A DNA stretch of 64,000 nt, taken from assembly GCA_017537365.1 (NCBI GenBank), contig JAFYKZ010000010.1, positions 89,207 through 153,206 of the forward strand, in the 5' to 3' direction. The notes under the pieces were generated by a model that was given only the letters and a program-made list of their open reading frames with translations, was not told the DNA's origin and did no database searches. Each line of letters begins with the position of its first letter. Position 1 is the stretch's first letter. The position numbers were made by a program, and so were the translations under genes. Source of the DNA: Clostridia bacterium (GTDB lineage Bacteria; Bacillota; Clostridia; Oscillospirales; Acutalibacteraceae). Positions 7,946 to 17,425 of this stretch are shown here, piece after piece.

Positions 7946-8368
7946 ATGAAAAAGAAACAAATTATAGGCTATACTGCCGGAGTTTATGACTTATTTCATA
8001 TAGGCCATTTAAATTTATTAAGAAATGCCAAAAGCATGTGCGACAAATTAGTAGTCGGTGTTACGGTGGACGAGCTTGTTAATTATAAAAACAAAAATGC
8101 TATAATACCTTTTGAAGAAAGAATTGAAATTGTACGAAGCATTAAATATGTGGATGTTGCATTACCGCAACAAGATATGGACAAGGTTAAGATTTGTAAA
8201 AAATTAAAAGCCCGCTATCTCTTTGTTGGCGATGATTGGTATGAAACAGATAAATGGAAAGAATATGAAGAGGAATTAGCCAAAATCGGAACCGAAGTAA
8301 TATATTTCCCTTATACTAAAAACATTTCTTCTAGCAAAATTAAAGATATTCTTTCACAAACTCTTTAA
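7946..8368 (+). CDS. tagD: Glycerol-3-phosphate cytidylyltransferase (TagD)
   Basis: A 140-aa nucleotidyltransferase that makes CDP-glycerol from CTP and glycerol 3-phosphate. It shows the GVYDLFHIGHLNLL box with the HxGH motif, PFEERIEIV, the cytidylyltransferase-type RYLFVGDDWYETDKW and the C-terminal NISSSKIKDIL. I prefer the ATG at 7946 (GGAGA at 7936-7940) to the in-frame ATG at 7934, which overlaps the previous stop and has no ribosome site. It supplies the substrate of the preceding TagF-like gene. Confidence 0.93.
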   Translation: MKKKQIIGYTAGVYDLFHIGHLNLLRNAKSMCDKLVVGVTVDELVNYKNKNAIIPFEERIEIVRSIKYVDVALPQQDMDKVKICKKLKARYLFVGDDWYETDKWKEYEEELAKIGTEVIYFPYTKNISSSKIKDILSQTL

Positions 8369-8407
8369 TTTATATTTTTCATTTTTTGCAATTAAGGAGA
8401 TAACCTA

Positions 8408-9679
8408 ATGAAAGAAAAATTTTCTAAACTTATAAACGTTTATAAAAAATATGGGTTTTTAGGCTTTATAAAAAAGCTTTATGCCTATATTGTTGCAAAT
8501 TATCTTAATAAAATCAGTTTTGCGGTGTTTTTTAATCCCAAGAAATACCGCAAACAACTAGCTGAAATTTTAAACAGCCCTGATATAGAGCGTATTGTTT
8601 TATGGAGGAGCAGTTTCGGTTATAATGTACCGCTATTCCAAAGACCTCAGCATATCGCCAACAATTTAGCCAAGAACAAATGTCTTGTTCTTTATGAGGT
8701 TACAACTATGACCGACAAGGTTAAAACGGTTAAGAAATTCAGCGATAATTTGTTTTTAATAAACTATAATAATATCCTTTTAAATCGCATTTTAGAAAGC
8801 GAGCTTAAAAAGATAGATAAACCTAAATATATCCAGCTTTATTCAACTGACTGGAAGTTATCGGTCGAAAACATTAAAAACTATATAGCATCAGGCTTTG
8901 GATTTATTTATGAATATATTGACGATATTTCCCCCGAACTTGCAGGAACAAAGGAAATCCCTCAGAATATAGTTGATAAATACGAATATGCTATGGCAAA
9001 CACCGATGTTTTCGTTGTTGTTACTGCCGACCTTTTAAAACAAGATGTTATCTCCCACAGAGGCGAGAAAAATCTTATTTTCTCCTCAAACGGAGTTGAC
9101 TATTCCTTTTTCCAAAGCTTTGATGAGAATTTTGAGTTTGAAAAAGAATTCACCGATATTTTAAATATAGGCAAACCCATAGTTTGTTATTACGGTGCGC
9201 TCGCTAAATGGTTTGATTATGACCTTATTAAAAAAATTGCCGAAACCGATAAGTATTCGGTGGTATTATTCGGCATCAAGTATGACGAATCGTTTGACGA
9301 AAACTTAAAAGACGAAAAAAACATATATTTCTTAGGTCCGAGAGATTATAAAATACTTAAAAATTACGCTAAAAAATGCGATATTTTAACCATACCCTTT
9401 AAAATCAACAGTATAACAAGGGCAACGAGTCCGGTTAAAGTTTTCGAATATATGGCGCTTAATAAACCTATCGTTACCACCGATATGAACGAATGCAGAA
9501 AATATAAGAGCATTTTAATCGGTGAAACCCACGAGGACTTTATAGAAAAACTTGATAAAGCTCTCGCTTTAAAAGAGGATACCGATTATATCGAATTGCT
9601 TGACCGCGAGGCAAAAGAGAACGACTGGTCTATGAAAGCCAAAGCTATTATAGACGGTGTTTCTGCTTTCGAAAAATAG
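8408..9679 (+). CDS. Glycosyltransferase, GT4-like (TuaH-type)
   Basis: A 423-aa GT-B protein. The N-terminal half has VPLFQRPQHIANNLA, seen in TuaH-like wall-polymer transferases; the C-terminal half has VCYYGALAKWFDYDLI and SPVKVFEYMALNKPIVTTDM, the donor-binding region. Its N-terminal 50 residues (KYGFLGFIKKLYAY) resemble those of the large fusion at 4597, suggesting a shared membrane-associating lead segment. AAGGAG precedes the ATG. It probably adds a hexose to the polymer exported by this cluster; the donor is not predictable. Confidence 0.8.
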   Translation: MKEKFSKLINVYKKYGFLGFIKKLYAYIVANYLNKISFAVFFNPKKYRKQLAEILNSPDIERIVLWRSSFGYNVPLFQRPQHIANNLAKNKCLVLYEVTTMTDKVKTVKKFSDNLFLINYNNILLNRILESELKKIDKPKYIQLYSTDWKLSVENIKNYIASGFGFIYEYIDDISPELAGTKEIPQNIVDKYEYAMANTDVFVVVTADLLKQDVISHRGEKNLIFSSNGVDYSFFQSFDENFEFEKEFTDILNIGKPIVCYYGALAKWFDYDLIKKIAETDKYSVVLFGIKYDESFDENLKDEKNIYFLGPRDYKILKNYAKKCDILTIPFKINSITRATSPVKVFEYMALNKPIVTTDMNECRKYKSILIGETHEDFIEKLDKALALKEDTDYIELLDREAKENDWSMKAKAIIDGVSAFEK

Positions 9680-9689
9680 GAAATACATT

Positions 9690-10394
9690 ATGAAAAGATT
9701 TATTGATAAGCTTTATAAAGGCTCTAAAAAAGACTTTTTCTCTCTTGTTGAGAAAAATCTCAAAAACGAAGAAAGGCAGTTTATCGTAACCGCAAATCCC
9801 GAAGCCTTTATGTATGGCAATAGAACTGGAAATTTTAAAAACCTGCTTTTAAGCGAGGATACAACAGTTATTGCTGACGGTATCGGTATTGTTAAAGCCG
9901 CAAAAAAGGTGGATATGCCTGTATCTGAGAGAATACCTGGTGTTGAACTTGCAGAGCATTTGTTTTCGCTCGGGGATAAATATAATAAAAACATTTATCT
10001 GTTTGGAGCAAAGCCTGAGGTTTTAGAGGCTCTTTGCAAAAAGCTAGAAAATGAATATAAAAACCTTAAAATTGCAGGCTTTTGCGACGGATATAAAGCG
10101 GACAAGGATAAAACCTTTGAGGAAATTAAAGCTTTATCCCCCGATATTATCCTTGTGGCGCTTGGAATACCTGCCCAAGAAGAGCTTATATTTAAACACC
10201 TGAGCGGTTTTGAAAAAGGAATTTTCGTAGGTGTTGGCGGAAGCTTTGATGTTTTGAGCGGTCTCAAAAAAAGAGCTCCGAAATTCTTTATAAAATGCAA
10301 TTTGGAATGGTTTTATAGAATTATAACCGAGCCTAAAAGAATTAAGCGCTTTTATAATAATAATGTTAAGTTTTTGCTTAAAGTTAAAAAATAA
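9690..10394 (+). CDS. tagA: WecG/TagA/CpsF family glycosyltransferase (GT26)
   Basis: A 234-aa family-26 transferase that normally adds N-acetylmannosamine to GlcNAc-pyrophosphoryl-undecaprenol, the committed step of teichoic acid linkage-unit synthesis. Diagnostic blocks: TANPEAFMYGN, ADGIGIVKAAKK, RIPGVELAE, FLFGAKPEV, ALGIPAQEELI, GVGGSFDVLSG and NLEWFYRIITEPKR. The start is set at ATG 9690 with AGGAAA upstream; a longer in-frame start at 9657 would overlap the preceding gene. Last gene of the cluster, followed by a terminator. Confidence 0.9.
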   Translation: MKRFIDKLYKGSKKDFFSLVEKNLKNEERQFIVTANPEAFMYGNRTGNFKNLLLSEDTTVIADGIGIVKAAKKVDMPVSERIPGVELAEHLFSLGDKYNKNIYLFGAKPEVLEALCKKLENEYKNLKIAGFCDGYKADKDKTFEEIKALSPDIILVALGIPAQEELIFKHLSGFEKGIFVGVGGSFDVLSGLKKRAPKFFIKCNLEWFYRIITEPKRIKRFYNNNVKFLLKVKK

Positions 10395-10396
10395 AC

Positions 10397-10430
10397 TTAG
10401 TGTCTTCCTATTGGAAGGCACTAAAATTTT
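10397..10430 (+). terminator. Terminator of the surface-polymer cluster
   Basis: TTAGTG-CTTCC pairs with GGAAG-CACTAA around TATT, then AAAATTTTG. It lies three bases after the tagA stop. Confidence 0.7.
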
Positions 10431-10452
10431 GTATAAAATTGAATTTAATTTA

Positions 10453-10526
10453 TTGTAGGGGATGGCGCCTCAACATCCCGTTAAGTTTAATTTCCGTTAC
10501 GGTAGGCATAAATGCCTACCCTACAA
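10453..10526 (+). repeat. Dispersed GTAGGG/CCCTAC inverted repeat, copy 1
   Basis: A 74-bp element with ends TTGTAGGG and CCCTACAA and internal inverted pairs (GGGATGGCG..CATCCC and AGGCATAAATGCCT). It shares its left half with the copy at 22651 and its right half with the copy at 28207. The rest of the 360-base gap before rplM (10527-10670) holds only AT-rich sequence with AAATAAGAGAAA-type short repeats. Confidence 0.7.
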
Positions 10527-10670
10527 ATAAAATCCTTATAAATATATTTTAAAACCGAAAAAATACCTTAAAAATTTAAAAATCATAATTGAGCAAATAA
10601 GAGAAAATAAGAGAAAACGCGAGAAAAAACGAGTTTTAAAACTTTAAACTAAAATTTTGAAAAAATAGTG

Positions 10671-10699
10671 TTGACAATGAGATTTTATTATGGTATTAT
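10671..10699 (+). promoter_or_regulatory. Promoter of rplM-rpsI
   Basis: TTGACA (10671-10676), a 17-base spacer and TATTAT (10694-10699), about 57 bases before the rplM start codon. Confidence 0.8.
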
Positions 10700-10705
10700 A
10701 TTCAA

Positions 10706-10750
10706 GCTGACTACGGAAAAGCCCGTAGTATACTAAACTATACGGAGGTT
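10706..10750 (+). promoter_or_regulatory. Candidate L13 leader (autoregulatory hairpin)
   Basis: ACTACGG (10710-10716) can pair with CCGTAGT (10723-10729); the same CCGTAG can instead pair with CTATACGG just before the GGAGG site, hiding the ribosome site. Mutually exclusive pairings at this place fit the L13 leader known in Firmicutes, by which ribosomal protein L13 represses its own operon. The match to the known family has not been tested. Confidence 0.5.
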
Positions 10751-10756
10751 AATGTT

Positions 10757-11185
10757 ATGAATACATTTATGGCAAAACCTGCTGAAATTCAGCGTAAATG
10801 GTATATAATTGATGCTGCTGACAGACCGCTCGGCCGCACCGCTGCAAAAGTTGCGGATATTCTTAGAGGCAAAATTAAGCCCGAGTTTACTCCTCATGTT
10901 GACTGTGGCGACCATGTTGTTGTTATCAACGCTGATAAAGCAGTTCTCACAGGCAAGAAATTAGAAAAGAAGTATTATCGTCGTCATACCGGTTATATCG
11001 GCGGTCTTAAAGAGGTTCAATATTCAACCCTTATGAAGACCCGTCCTGAGCTCGCTATGGAATTAGCAGTTAAAGGTATGGTTCCTGATACTACTATCGG
11101 TCGTAAAGCTCTCACCAGACTTCATGTTTACAGTGGCACCGAGTATGCCCAAGTAGCTCAGAAGCCTGAGAAGTTTGAATTTTAA
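10757..11185 (+). CDS. rplM: Ribosomal protein L13
   Basis: 142 aa, full length. It begins [20 protein letters not shown], continues [17 protein letters not shown], and contains [22 protein letters not shown] and [12 protein letters not shown], all diagnostic of L13. A CGGAGG site precedes the ATG. It forms the usual two-gene operon with rpsI 17 bases downstream. Confidence 0.98.
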   Translation: MNTFMAKPAEIQRKWYIIDAADRPLGRTAAKVADILRGKIKPEFTPHVDCGDHVVVINADKAVLTGKKLEKKYYRRHTGYIGGLKEVQYSTLMKTRPELAMELAVKGMVPDTTIGRKALTRLHVYSGTEYAQVAQKPEKFEF

Positions 11186-11202
11186 GAAAGGAGCATGTAA
11201 TA

Positions 11203-11601
11203 ATGTTTGAAGCTAAACCTTATTTTTACGGAACAGGCAGAAGAAAAAGCTCCGTTGCTCGCGTTCGCATTTACAACGGTACAGGCAAAATCACTATCAA
11301 CGATAGAGATATTGATGATTACTTCGGTCTTGAAACTTTAAAACTTATCGTTCGTCAGCCCCTTAACCTTACCGGAACTACTGATAAGTATGATATCGTT
11401 TGCCGCGTTGCAGGCGGTGGTGTTACCGGTCAAGCAGGTGCTATCCGTCACGGTATTTCACGTGCTCTTCTTCAATCTGATGCAGAGCTCAGACCAGAAC
11501 TCAAAAAGGCTGGATTCCTCACTCGCGATCCTCGTATGAAGGAAAGAAAGAAATACGGTCTCAAAGGCGCTCGTCGTGCACCTCAGTTCTCAAAGAGATA
11601 A
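11203..11601 (+). CDS. rpsI: Ribosomal protein S9
   Basis: 132 aa. It shows [35 protein letters not shown] and the basic tail [24 protein letters not shown] that reaches the ribosomal P site. AAAGGAG precedes the ATG. Second gene of the rplM operon. Confidence 0.98.
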   Translation: MFEAKPYFYGTGRRKSSVARVRIYNGTGKITINDRDIDDYFGLETLKLIVRQPLNLTGTTDKYDIVCRVAGGGVTGQAGAIRHGISRALLQSDAELRPELKKAGFLTRDPRMKERKKYGLKGARRAPQFSKR

Positions 11602-11614
11602 TATTTTTATCTAC

Positions 11615-11650
11615 AAAACCCCGAAAACATCAGGTTTTCGGGGTTTTGCT
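11615..11650 (+). terminator. Terminator of rplM-rpsI
   Basis: AAAACCCCGAAAAC pairs with GTTTTCGGGGTTTT, loop ATCAG. Confidence 0.85.
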
Positions 11651-11693
11651 TTTGCCTTAATTTTTGATTTGGTGCAAAACACAAAAATTAAAT

Positions 11694-12167
11694 TCACCAT
11701 ATTTTATCATAGCACAAATTATTCCAACGATATTCAATTTTACACGCAGGGATTTCGAGTTCACACTCATAACAATATGGAGCTTTATCAAAACGAAGAT
11801 AACCTTTTAATAATTGCTCATCCTGACTTTTATATTGATATAAAAACTCTAAACTTGAATTACTATTATTTATAAAATTAATTAATTGTTCAAGTGTCCA
11901 TTCGGTACGGATTATTTTTCTAAAAATATTTTTTCTGAAAACATAAATATAAACTTTACCATTAATCTGGTAGTCAACCTGCGAAAAATCAGTTCGTACT
12001 ACATTGGACGAATTGTTTGCATAATGTAAAGGTGTAATCCAAAAACCATTTTGAAAATAAAAAGAAAGTATACCATTCTCTAATTGAATTTTATTAGCAA
12101 TACAATCATGCAATGTTAATACTGTATCGTCAGTATCTATATGATTATATACTCTTTTTTCTTCCAA
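11694..12167 (-). CDS. Hypothetical protein
   Basis: A 157-aa soluble protein with no signal peptide or membrane segment (LTLHDCIANKIQLENGILSFYF; ends RWNNLCYDKIW). It has a C-terminal cysteine cluster (CYECELEIPACKIEY) that might bind metal. The start is TTG at 12165-12167 with AGGGATGAGG immediately upstream. It is AT-rich like its surroundings. I recognise no family. An open reading stretch ends right before its start codon (12168-12317). Confidence 0.6.
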   Translation of the reverse strand: MEEKRVYNHIDTDDTVLTLHDCIANKIQLENGILSFYFQNGFWITPLHYANNSSNVVRTDFSQVDYQINGKVYIYVFRKNIFRKIIRTEWTLEQLINFINNSNSSLEFLYQYKSQDEQLLKGYLRFDKAPYCYECELEIPACKIEYRWNNLCYDKIW

Positions 12168-12317
12168 TTACCTCATCCCTTCTATTTCCAAAAGTTCTTT
12201 TATAGAGTAAGTTTTATCACATTGTTGCACCGAAAAGCAATCATTATATATTTTTTCTTTATAACCATGTTTTTTGTTTTTATTATTATAACATAAAGAT
12301 ATAAAATTTACAATATC
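12168..12317 (-). other. Open stretch without start codon, possible gene remnant
   Basis: On the minus strand a 50-codon open stretch reads protein-like (ending CDKTYSIKELLEIEGMR) and stops TAA directly at the TTG of the next gene, a spacing typical of translational coupling. No ATG lies in it; GTG at about residue 28 is possible. It could be the tail of a decayed gene or a short coupled leader peptide. The remaining bases up to 12468 show only a -10-like TATAAT (12423-12428) for tex. Confidence 0.25.
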
Positions 12318-12468
12318 CTACTATCTTAATAAGTATTGACTATTATTCATATAATCCTATAAACAATCTCGAAATTTCTAATATTTCCCCTTAAAAAAGT
12401 TGAATTTTTTAGTAAATTATTGTATAATAAATTGATTATGCTTTTATTAATAATTTACAGGAGAAATT

Positions 12469-14616
12469 ATGGATATTATAAAGACTTTAACAGAGGAATT
12501 TTCCCTTAAACCTTTTCAGGTTGAAAATACCGTAAAGCTAATAGACGAGGGCAATACCATACCCTTTATTGCGCGTTACCGCAAGGAAGCTCACGGCTCG
12601 CTTGACGACCAAACCTTGCGCGAATTATCCGATAGACTTACCTATCTTCGCAATTTAGATGAAACTCGCGAGAAATACAAGAAATCCATTGAGGAGCAGG
12701 GTGCTTTGACCGAGGAGCTTATTTTAGCTATCGACTCTGCCGCAACCCTCACCGAGCTTGACGATATTTACAGACCATACAAGAAAAAACGCAAAACAAG
12801 AGCAAGTGTTGCAAAAGAAAAAGGTCTCTCCCCTCTTGCCGAGATTTTATACGAGCAATCTCCTGATTGCGAAAACCCCGAAGTTTTAGCTGAGGATTAT
12901 GTAAACCTAGAACTTGGCGTTGAAACCGTTAAAGATGCCTTAAACGGCGCTATGGATATTATCGCAGAAATTATATCCGATGATGCGGATATCAGAAAGC
13001 GTATGCGTTTTGTAGCCTCGGCTCACGCTGTTTTGCGAGTATCGGGCGACAAAGAGGATTTAGATGTTTATGAAATGTATCGCGAATATAGTGAGGCGGT
13101 TTCTAAAATTGCCGACCATAGAGTTTTGGCAATTAACCGCGGCGAAAAGGAAGGCTTTTTAAAGGTTAGCCTCGATTTTGATACGGACAAGGCTATGTTT
13201 ATAATCTCTAAAAATCATATTAAAGAGGGTTCGGCGGCAACCCCTTATGTTAAAGCCGCCGCAGAGGATGCTTATAGTCGCCTTATATTCCCCTCTATCG
13301 AAAGAGAAATCCGCTCTGCTTTAACCGAAAAAGCAAGCGTTTCTGCAATAAAGGTTTTCTCAACAAATCTAAAACAACTTCTTATGCAACCTCCCGTTAA
13401 GGATAAAATCACCATCGGTTTAGACCCAGGTTACAGAACAGGCTGCAAGGTTGCAGTAGTAGACGGAACAGGCAAGCTTTTAGACACAGGAGTTATCTAC
13501 CCTGTTCCCCCTAAAAATCAGCTTGAAGAAGCTAAGGTTATAATAAAAAATCTTGTTAAAAAGTATAATGTTTCTTGCTTTGCAATAGGCAACGGAACTG
13601 CAAGCCATGAAACCGAATGCTTTGCCGCCGAGGTTATAAAAGAACTCGGCACGGGACTTTCTTATATGGTTGTAAGCGAGGCGGGTGCCAGTGTTTATTC
13701 CGCTTCAAAGCTCGCGGCTGAGGAGTTTCCTGATTATGACGTATCTTTAAGAAGTGCGGTATCTATCGCCCGCAGAATGCAAGACCCGTTAGCAGAGCTT
13801 GTTAAAATAGACCCCAAAGCTATCGGTGTTGGTCAGTATCAACACGATATGCCTGCAAATCAGCTTAACAGCGCACTTGACGGTGTTGTTGAGGACTGCG
13901 TTAACAGTGTTGGTGTTGATTTAAACACCGCTTCTCCTCAACTTTTGGCTCGCGTTTCAGGTTTAGGACCTGCTATTGCTAAAAATGTTGTGGCCTACCG
14001 CGAGGAAAACGGCAAATTTAAAAGCCGCTCTGAGCTTAAAAAGGTTTCAAAACTTGGTCCTAAGGCTTTCGAGCAGTCAGCAGGATTTCTTAGAATTATT
14101 GATGGCAAAAATCCGCTCGACAATACCTCAGTTCATCCCGAAAGCTACCCTGCTACCGAAAAGCTACTTAAAATTTGCAACTTTACCGATGCGGATATTA
14201 AAAACGGCGGTATTGCTAATATATCAGAGCAGGTTAATATAAAAGGAATTGAAAATATCGCAAACGAAATAGGTGTTGGCGTTCCAACCCTAACCGATAT
14301 AATAAAAGAGCTTGAAAGACCTGGGCGCGACCCCCGTGATGAGCTTCCCCCTCCTCTTCTTCGTCAGGATATAATGTCTATGGAAGACCTTAAACCGAAT
14401 ATGAAGCTCAAAGGCACGGTTAGAAATGTTATAGATTTCGGTGCATTTGTTGATATTGGTGTCCATCAGGACGGATTAGTTCACATTTCTCGCATAACCG
14501 ATAGATTTATCAAGCATCCGTCTGAAGTGTTAAAGGTTGGCGATATTGTTGATGTTTATGTTTTATCGGTTGATGTTGACAAAAAACGAATTTCTTTAAG
14601 CATCAAGCCGATTTAG
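12469..14616 (+). CDS. Tex family RNA-binding transcription accessory protein
   Basis: A 715-aa full-length Tex/YdcI protein. The N-terminal helical domain has TIPFIARYRKEAHGSLDDQTLREL; a RuvC/YqgF-like fold near 320 has ITIGLDPGYRTGCKVAVVDGTG; then helix-hairpin-helix repeats (LLARVSGLGPAIAKNVVAYREENG), and a C-terminal S1 domain (about 645-715: LKGTVRNVIDFGAFVDIGVHQDGLVHIS). Tex binds RNA and influences transcription; its exact role is poorly known. CAGGAG precedes the ATG. Confidence 0.95.
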   Translation: MDIIKTLTEEFSLKPFQVENTVKLIDEGNTIPFIARYRKEAHGSLDDQTLRELSDRLTYLRNLDETREKYKKSIEEQGALTEELILAIDSAATLTELDDIYRPYKKKRKTRASVAKEKGLSPLAEILYEQSPDCENPEVLAEDYVNLELGVETVKDALNGAMDIIAEIISDDADIRKRMRFVASAHAVLRVSGDKEDLDVYEMYREYSEAVSKIADHRVLAINRGEKEGFLKVSLDFDTDKAMFIISKNHIKEGSAATPYVKAAAEDAYSRLIFPSIEREIRSALTEKASVSAIKVFSTNLKQLLMQPPVKDKITIGLDPGYRTGCKVAVVDGTGKLLDTGVIYPVPPKNQLEEAKVIIKNLVKKYNVSCFAIGNGTASHETECFAAEVIKELGTGLSYMVVSEAGASVYSASKLAAEEFPDYDVSLRSAVSIARRMQDPLAELVKIDPKAIGVGQYQHDMPANQLNSALDGVVEDCVNSVGVDLNTASPQLLARVSGLGPAIAKNVVAYREENGKFKSRSELKKVSKLGPKAFEQSAGFLRIIDGKNPLDNTSVHPESYPATEKLLKICNFTDADIKNGGIANISEQVNIKGIENIANEIGVGVPTLTDIIKELERPGRDPRDELPPPLLRQDIMSMEDLKPNMKLKGTVRNVIDFGAFVDIGVHQDGLVHISRITDRFIKHPSEVLKVGDIVDVYVLSVDVDKKRISLSIKPI

Positions 14617-14626
14617 AGGAAAATTT

Positions 14627-15565
14627 ATGAAATATAAAAATTTAAAAGGAAGTTTAATTCTTTTAACTGCCGCGCTTATATGGGGGTTGGCTTTTGTGGC
14701 TCAAAGCTCTGCGGCAGATAAAGCCCCTTCCTTCACCATTAACGCTCTGCGTTCATTTATAGGTGCATTCGCGCTTTATATTTTCTATTTAATAACCAAC
14801 ATTAAACAGAAAAAAGCATTTTTTCCAAAAGAGAAAAAAGACAAGAAAACCTATCTTTTAGCCGCTTTAATATGCGGAAGCTGTCTTGCAGTTTCGGCTA
14901 ATCTGCAACAGTTTGGCATAACAGCTTTAAAAAGCGCAAATGCCGAGGCTATTGATGCCCGTTCGGGCTTTTTAACCGCTCTCTATGTTATATTAGTTCC
15001 GATTCTTTCGGTTTTTGCTCGCAAAAAGGTGCACTTGGTTATCTGGGGCTCGGTTTTAGTTGCAATAATCGGTGTTTATCTGCTCTGCTTTTCTGAGGGT
15101 GTTGAGAAGCTTTATTTGGGCGATGCATTGCTTTTCCTTTGCGCTATAAGCTTTTCTGTTCACATAATGGCGGTTGATAAATATGTTGAGTTCACAGGCG
15201 GAATTAAGCTTTCTATAATGCAATTTATAGTTTGCGGTATTTTATCGCTTATTTTAGCTTTGATTTTCGATTTAAAAACTATCGACTTTAAAGCAGTTTT
15301 ATCGGTTATGCCTCAAATTTTATATTTAGGTATAATGTCAAGTGGTATCGCTTACACGCTTCAGGTTATTGGCCAGAAATTTGCCGAGCCTGCGGTTGCC
15401 TCAATCTCTATGAGCTTTGAAAGTGTTTTCGCCGCTTTGGGCGGTTGGGTTATTTTAGGCGACGGCTTGAGCACACCTAAGCTTTTCGGTTGCGCTCTGG
15501 TTTTCATAGCTATCATAATCGCTCAACTACCGCAATTTTTCGCAAAAAATAAGATTCAATCTTAA
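14627..15565 (+). CDS. EamA/DMT family transporter
   Basis: A 312-aa integral membrane protein with about ten hydrophobic segments arranged as two EamA repeats: LKGSLILLTAALIWGLAFVAQSSAAD at the start and YLGIMSSGIAYTLQVIGQKFAEPAVASISMSFESVFAALGGW in the second repeat. It is probably a drug/metabolite or amino-acid exporter; the substrate cannot be read from sequence. It lies ten bases after tex and has AGAGG before the ATG. Confidence 0.9.
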   Translation: MKYKNLKGSLILLTAALIWGLAFVAQSSAADKAPSFTINALRSFIGAFALYIFYLITNIKQKKAFFPKEKKDKKTYLLAALICGSCLAVSANLQQFGITALKSANAEAIDARSGFLTALYVILVPILSVFARKKVHLVIWGSVLVAIIGVYLLCFSEGVEKLYLGDALLFLCAISFSVHIMAVDKYVEFTGGIKLSIMQFIVCGILSLILALIFDLKTIDFKAVLSVMPQILYLGIMSSGIAYTLQVIGQKFAEPAVASISMSFESVFAALGGWVILGDGLSTPKLFGCALVFIAIIIAQLPQFFAKNKIQS

Positions 15566-15650
15566 CAATTTGTTTATTGATTTATATTTTTAATTTGATA
15601 TAATTAATTTCAGTAATTAATAATACTTTTTTGTATTTGGAGGAATAAAA

Positions 15651-16670
15651 ATGATTAAAGTTACCGGTCTTAGCAAAAGGTACGGTACTCACCTTGCGGT
15701 TAATAATGTTAGTTTTGAAATCGCAAAGGGCGAGGTTGTTGGTTTCTTAGGACCTAACGGAGCCGGCAAATCCACCATTATGAACATACTAACGGGTTAT
15801 CTTTCAACAACCCAAGGCTCTGCCGAAATAGACGGTTTTAACATAGCCGAATTTCCTGAGCAGGCAAAACGCCGCATAGGCTATTTGCCTGAAATTCCGC
15901 CCCTTTATACCGATATGAAGGTTCGAGAATATTTAAACTTTATTTATGACCTTAAAAAAGTTAAGTTCCCTAAAAAGCCTCATATTGATGAGATTTTAAA
16001 GCTTGTTAAAATAGATCATGTTGAAAACCGTCTTATCAAAAATCTTTCAAAGGGTTACCGCCAAAGAGTAGGCTTTGCTCAGGCACTTGTTGGAAACCCT
16101 GATGTTCTTATTTTGGACGAGCCAACCGTTGGTCTTGACCCCAAACAGATTATTGAAATAAGAAACTTAATTGCAAGACTCGGCAAAAACCATACTATTA
16201 TTTTATCCTCGCATATTTTGTCTGAAATTCAGGCGGTTTGCAAACGTGTAATTATTATTAACCGCGGTCAGTTAATAGCAGACGATACCGCGCAAAACCT
16301 TGCCAATAAGCTATCTAGCGACCATACCTTAGTTGCAAGAATTATATGTTCTGAAAACGATATGCTCGAAGCATTGCAAACAATAAAGGGTGTTAAATCG
16401 GTTACAAGCCTCGGCAGAAAAGAGGAAGGAAGCTTTGATTTCCTTATTGAGCCTGAAATGGATGTTGATATCAGAGCGGCTGTTTTCGACCGCGTTGTAT
16501 CAAGAGGTAAAACCTTGTTATCGTTAACCAATAACTCGGCTTCGTTAGAGCAGGTATTCCTGCGTCTTACCGAGACCGCCGATAACGACGAGGCTCGCCG
16601 TTTATTAGGTACAATAGAAGAGTCTCCTGAAATTGAAACTGAAACCGAAGAAGAAAAGGAGGAAAATTAA
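15651..16670 (+). CDS. ABC transporter ATP-binding protein (GldA/NosF-like)
   Basis: A 339-aa ATPase with Walker A GPNGAGKST, signature NLSKGYRQRVGFAQAL, Walker B VLILDEPTVGLDP and switch ILSSHIL. A C-terminal extension of about 100 residues (acidic end EIETETEEEKEEN) is usual for GldA-like ATPases. GGAGG precedes the ATG. First gene of a four-gene unit with a permease, a GldG-like protein and a DUF4340 protein; gene spacing (0 to 15 bases) indicates one operon. Confidence 0.9.
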   Translation: MIKVTGLSKRYGTHLAVNNVSFEIAKGEVVGFLGPNGAGKSTIMNILTGYLSTTQGSAEIDGFNIAEFPEQAKRRIGYLPEIPPLYTDMKVREYLNFIYDLKKVKFPKKPHIDEILKLVKIDHVENRLIKNLSKGYRQRVGFAQALVGNPDVLILDEPTVGLDPKQIIEIRNLIARLGKNHTIILSSHILSEIQAVCKRVIIINRGQLIADDTAQNLANKLSSDHTLVARIICSENDMLEALQTIKGVKSVTSLGRKEEGSFDFLIEPEMDVDIRAAVFDRVVSRGKTLLSLTNNSASLEQVFLRLTETADNDEARRLLGTIEESPEIETETEEEKEEN

Positions 16671-17411
16671 ATGACTGCTATATTTAAAAGAGAATTTAAG
16701 TCTTATTTTGCAACCCCGATAGGTTATACCGTTTTAGCTGCATTCTATTTCTTCCTAAGCGTTTTCTTTGTTCAGATTTATTCGGCAGGTGTTCCCCAGA
16801 TTTCTTGGGTTATTATGTCTATGTCAACCGTTGCTATTTTTGTTTTACCTGTGCTTACTATGAGAATTATAAGTGAAGACCGCAAGCAAAAGGTTGACCA
16901 AGCCTTATTTACCGCCCCTGTTTCCTTAACAAGTGTGGTTTTAGGCAAATTCCTTGCCGCCTTTGCAGTTTATGCAATCGGTTTCTTGCCAACTGTTATT
17001 TTTGAGGCTATTTTAATGAGCAATATAACAGTTAACTTTATGTCATATATCTATTCGCTTCTCGGTATTTTATTGCTGGGTGCTTGTCTTATCGCTATCG
17101 GTATGTTCATTTCTTCGCTTACCGAAAGCTCGGTTATTTCGGCAATAATTACCCTTTTAATCAATATTGTTATACTCTTTGATTTTGCAAAGCTTATAAC
17201 TGTTCCAACCGCAGAAAATGCATTTGGAAAAATTTGGGCAAAGCTTGTTGAATGGTTTGTTTGGCTACTCGAAAAGCTTTCATTTATGACCGTATTCCAA
17301 AATTTCGGCGAAAATGTATTTTCTATTGCAGATATAGTTTACTTTTTAAGCATCACCGCAGTGTTTATATTCCTCTGCGTTCGTTCGCTTGAAAGAAAAA
17401 GATGGGCTTAA
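16671..17411 (+). CDS. ABC-2 permease (GldF-like)
   Basis: A 246-aa membrane protein with six hydrophobic segments. It begins MTAIFKREFKSYFATPIGYTVLAAFYF, the typical lead of GldF/NosY-type permeases, and contains RIISEDRKQKVDQALFTAPVSLTSVVLGKFLA. It starts directly after the stop of the ATPase gene with AAAGGAGG inside the ATPase end, so translation is probably coupled. It is the channel part of the complex. Confidence 0.88.
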   Translation: MTAIFKREFKSYFATPIGYTVLAAFYFFLSVFFVQIYSAGVPQISWVIMSMSTVAIFVLPVLTMRIISEDRKQKVDQALFTAPVSLTSVVLGKFLAAFAVYAIGFLPTVIFEAILMSNITVNFMSYIYSLLGILLLGACLIAIGMFISSLTESSVISAIITLLINIVILFDFAKLITVPTAENAFGKIWAKLVEWFVWLLEKLSFMTVFQNFGENVFSIADIVYFLSITAVFIFLCVRSLERKRWA

Positions 17412-17425
17412 AGGAGGTTTTAAAA

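Noticed and set aside
13976..14242. 88-aa frame inside tex
   Set aside because: A shadow of the Tex helix-hairpin-helix coding region.
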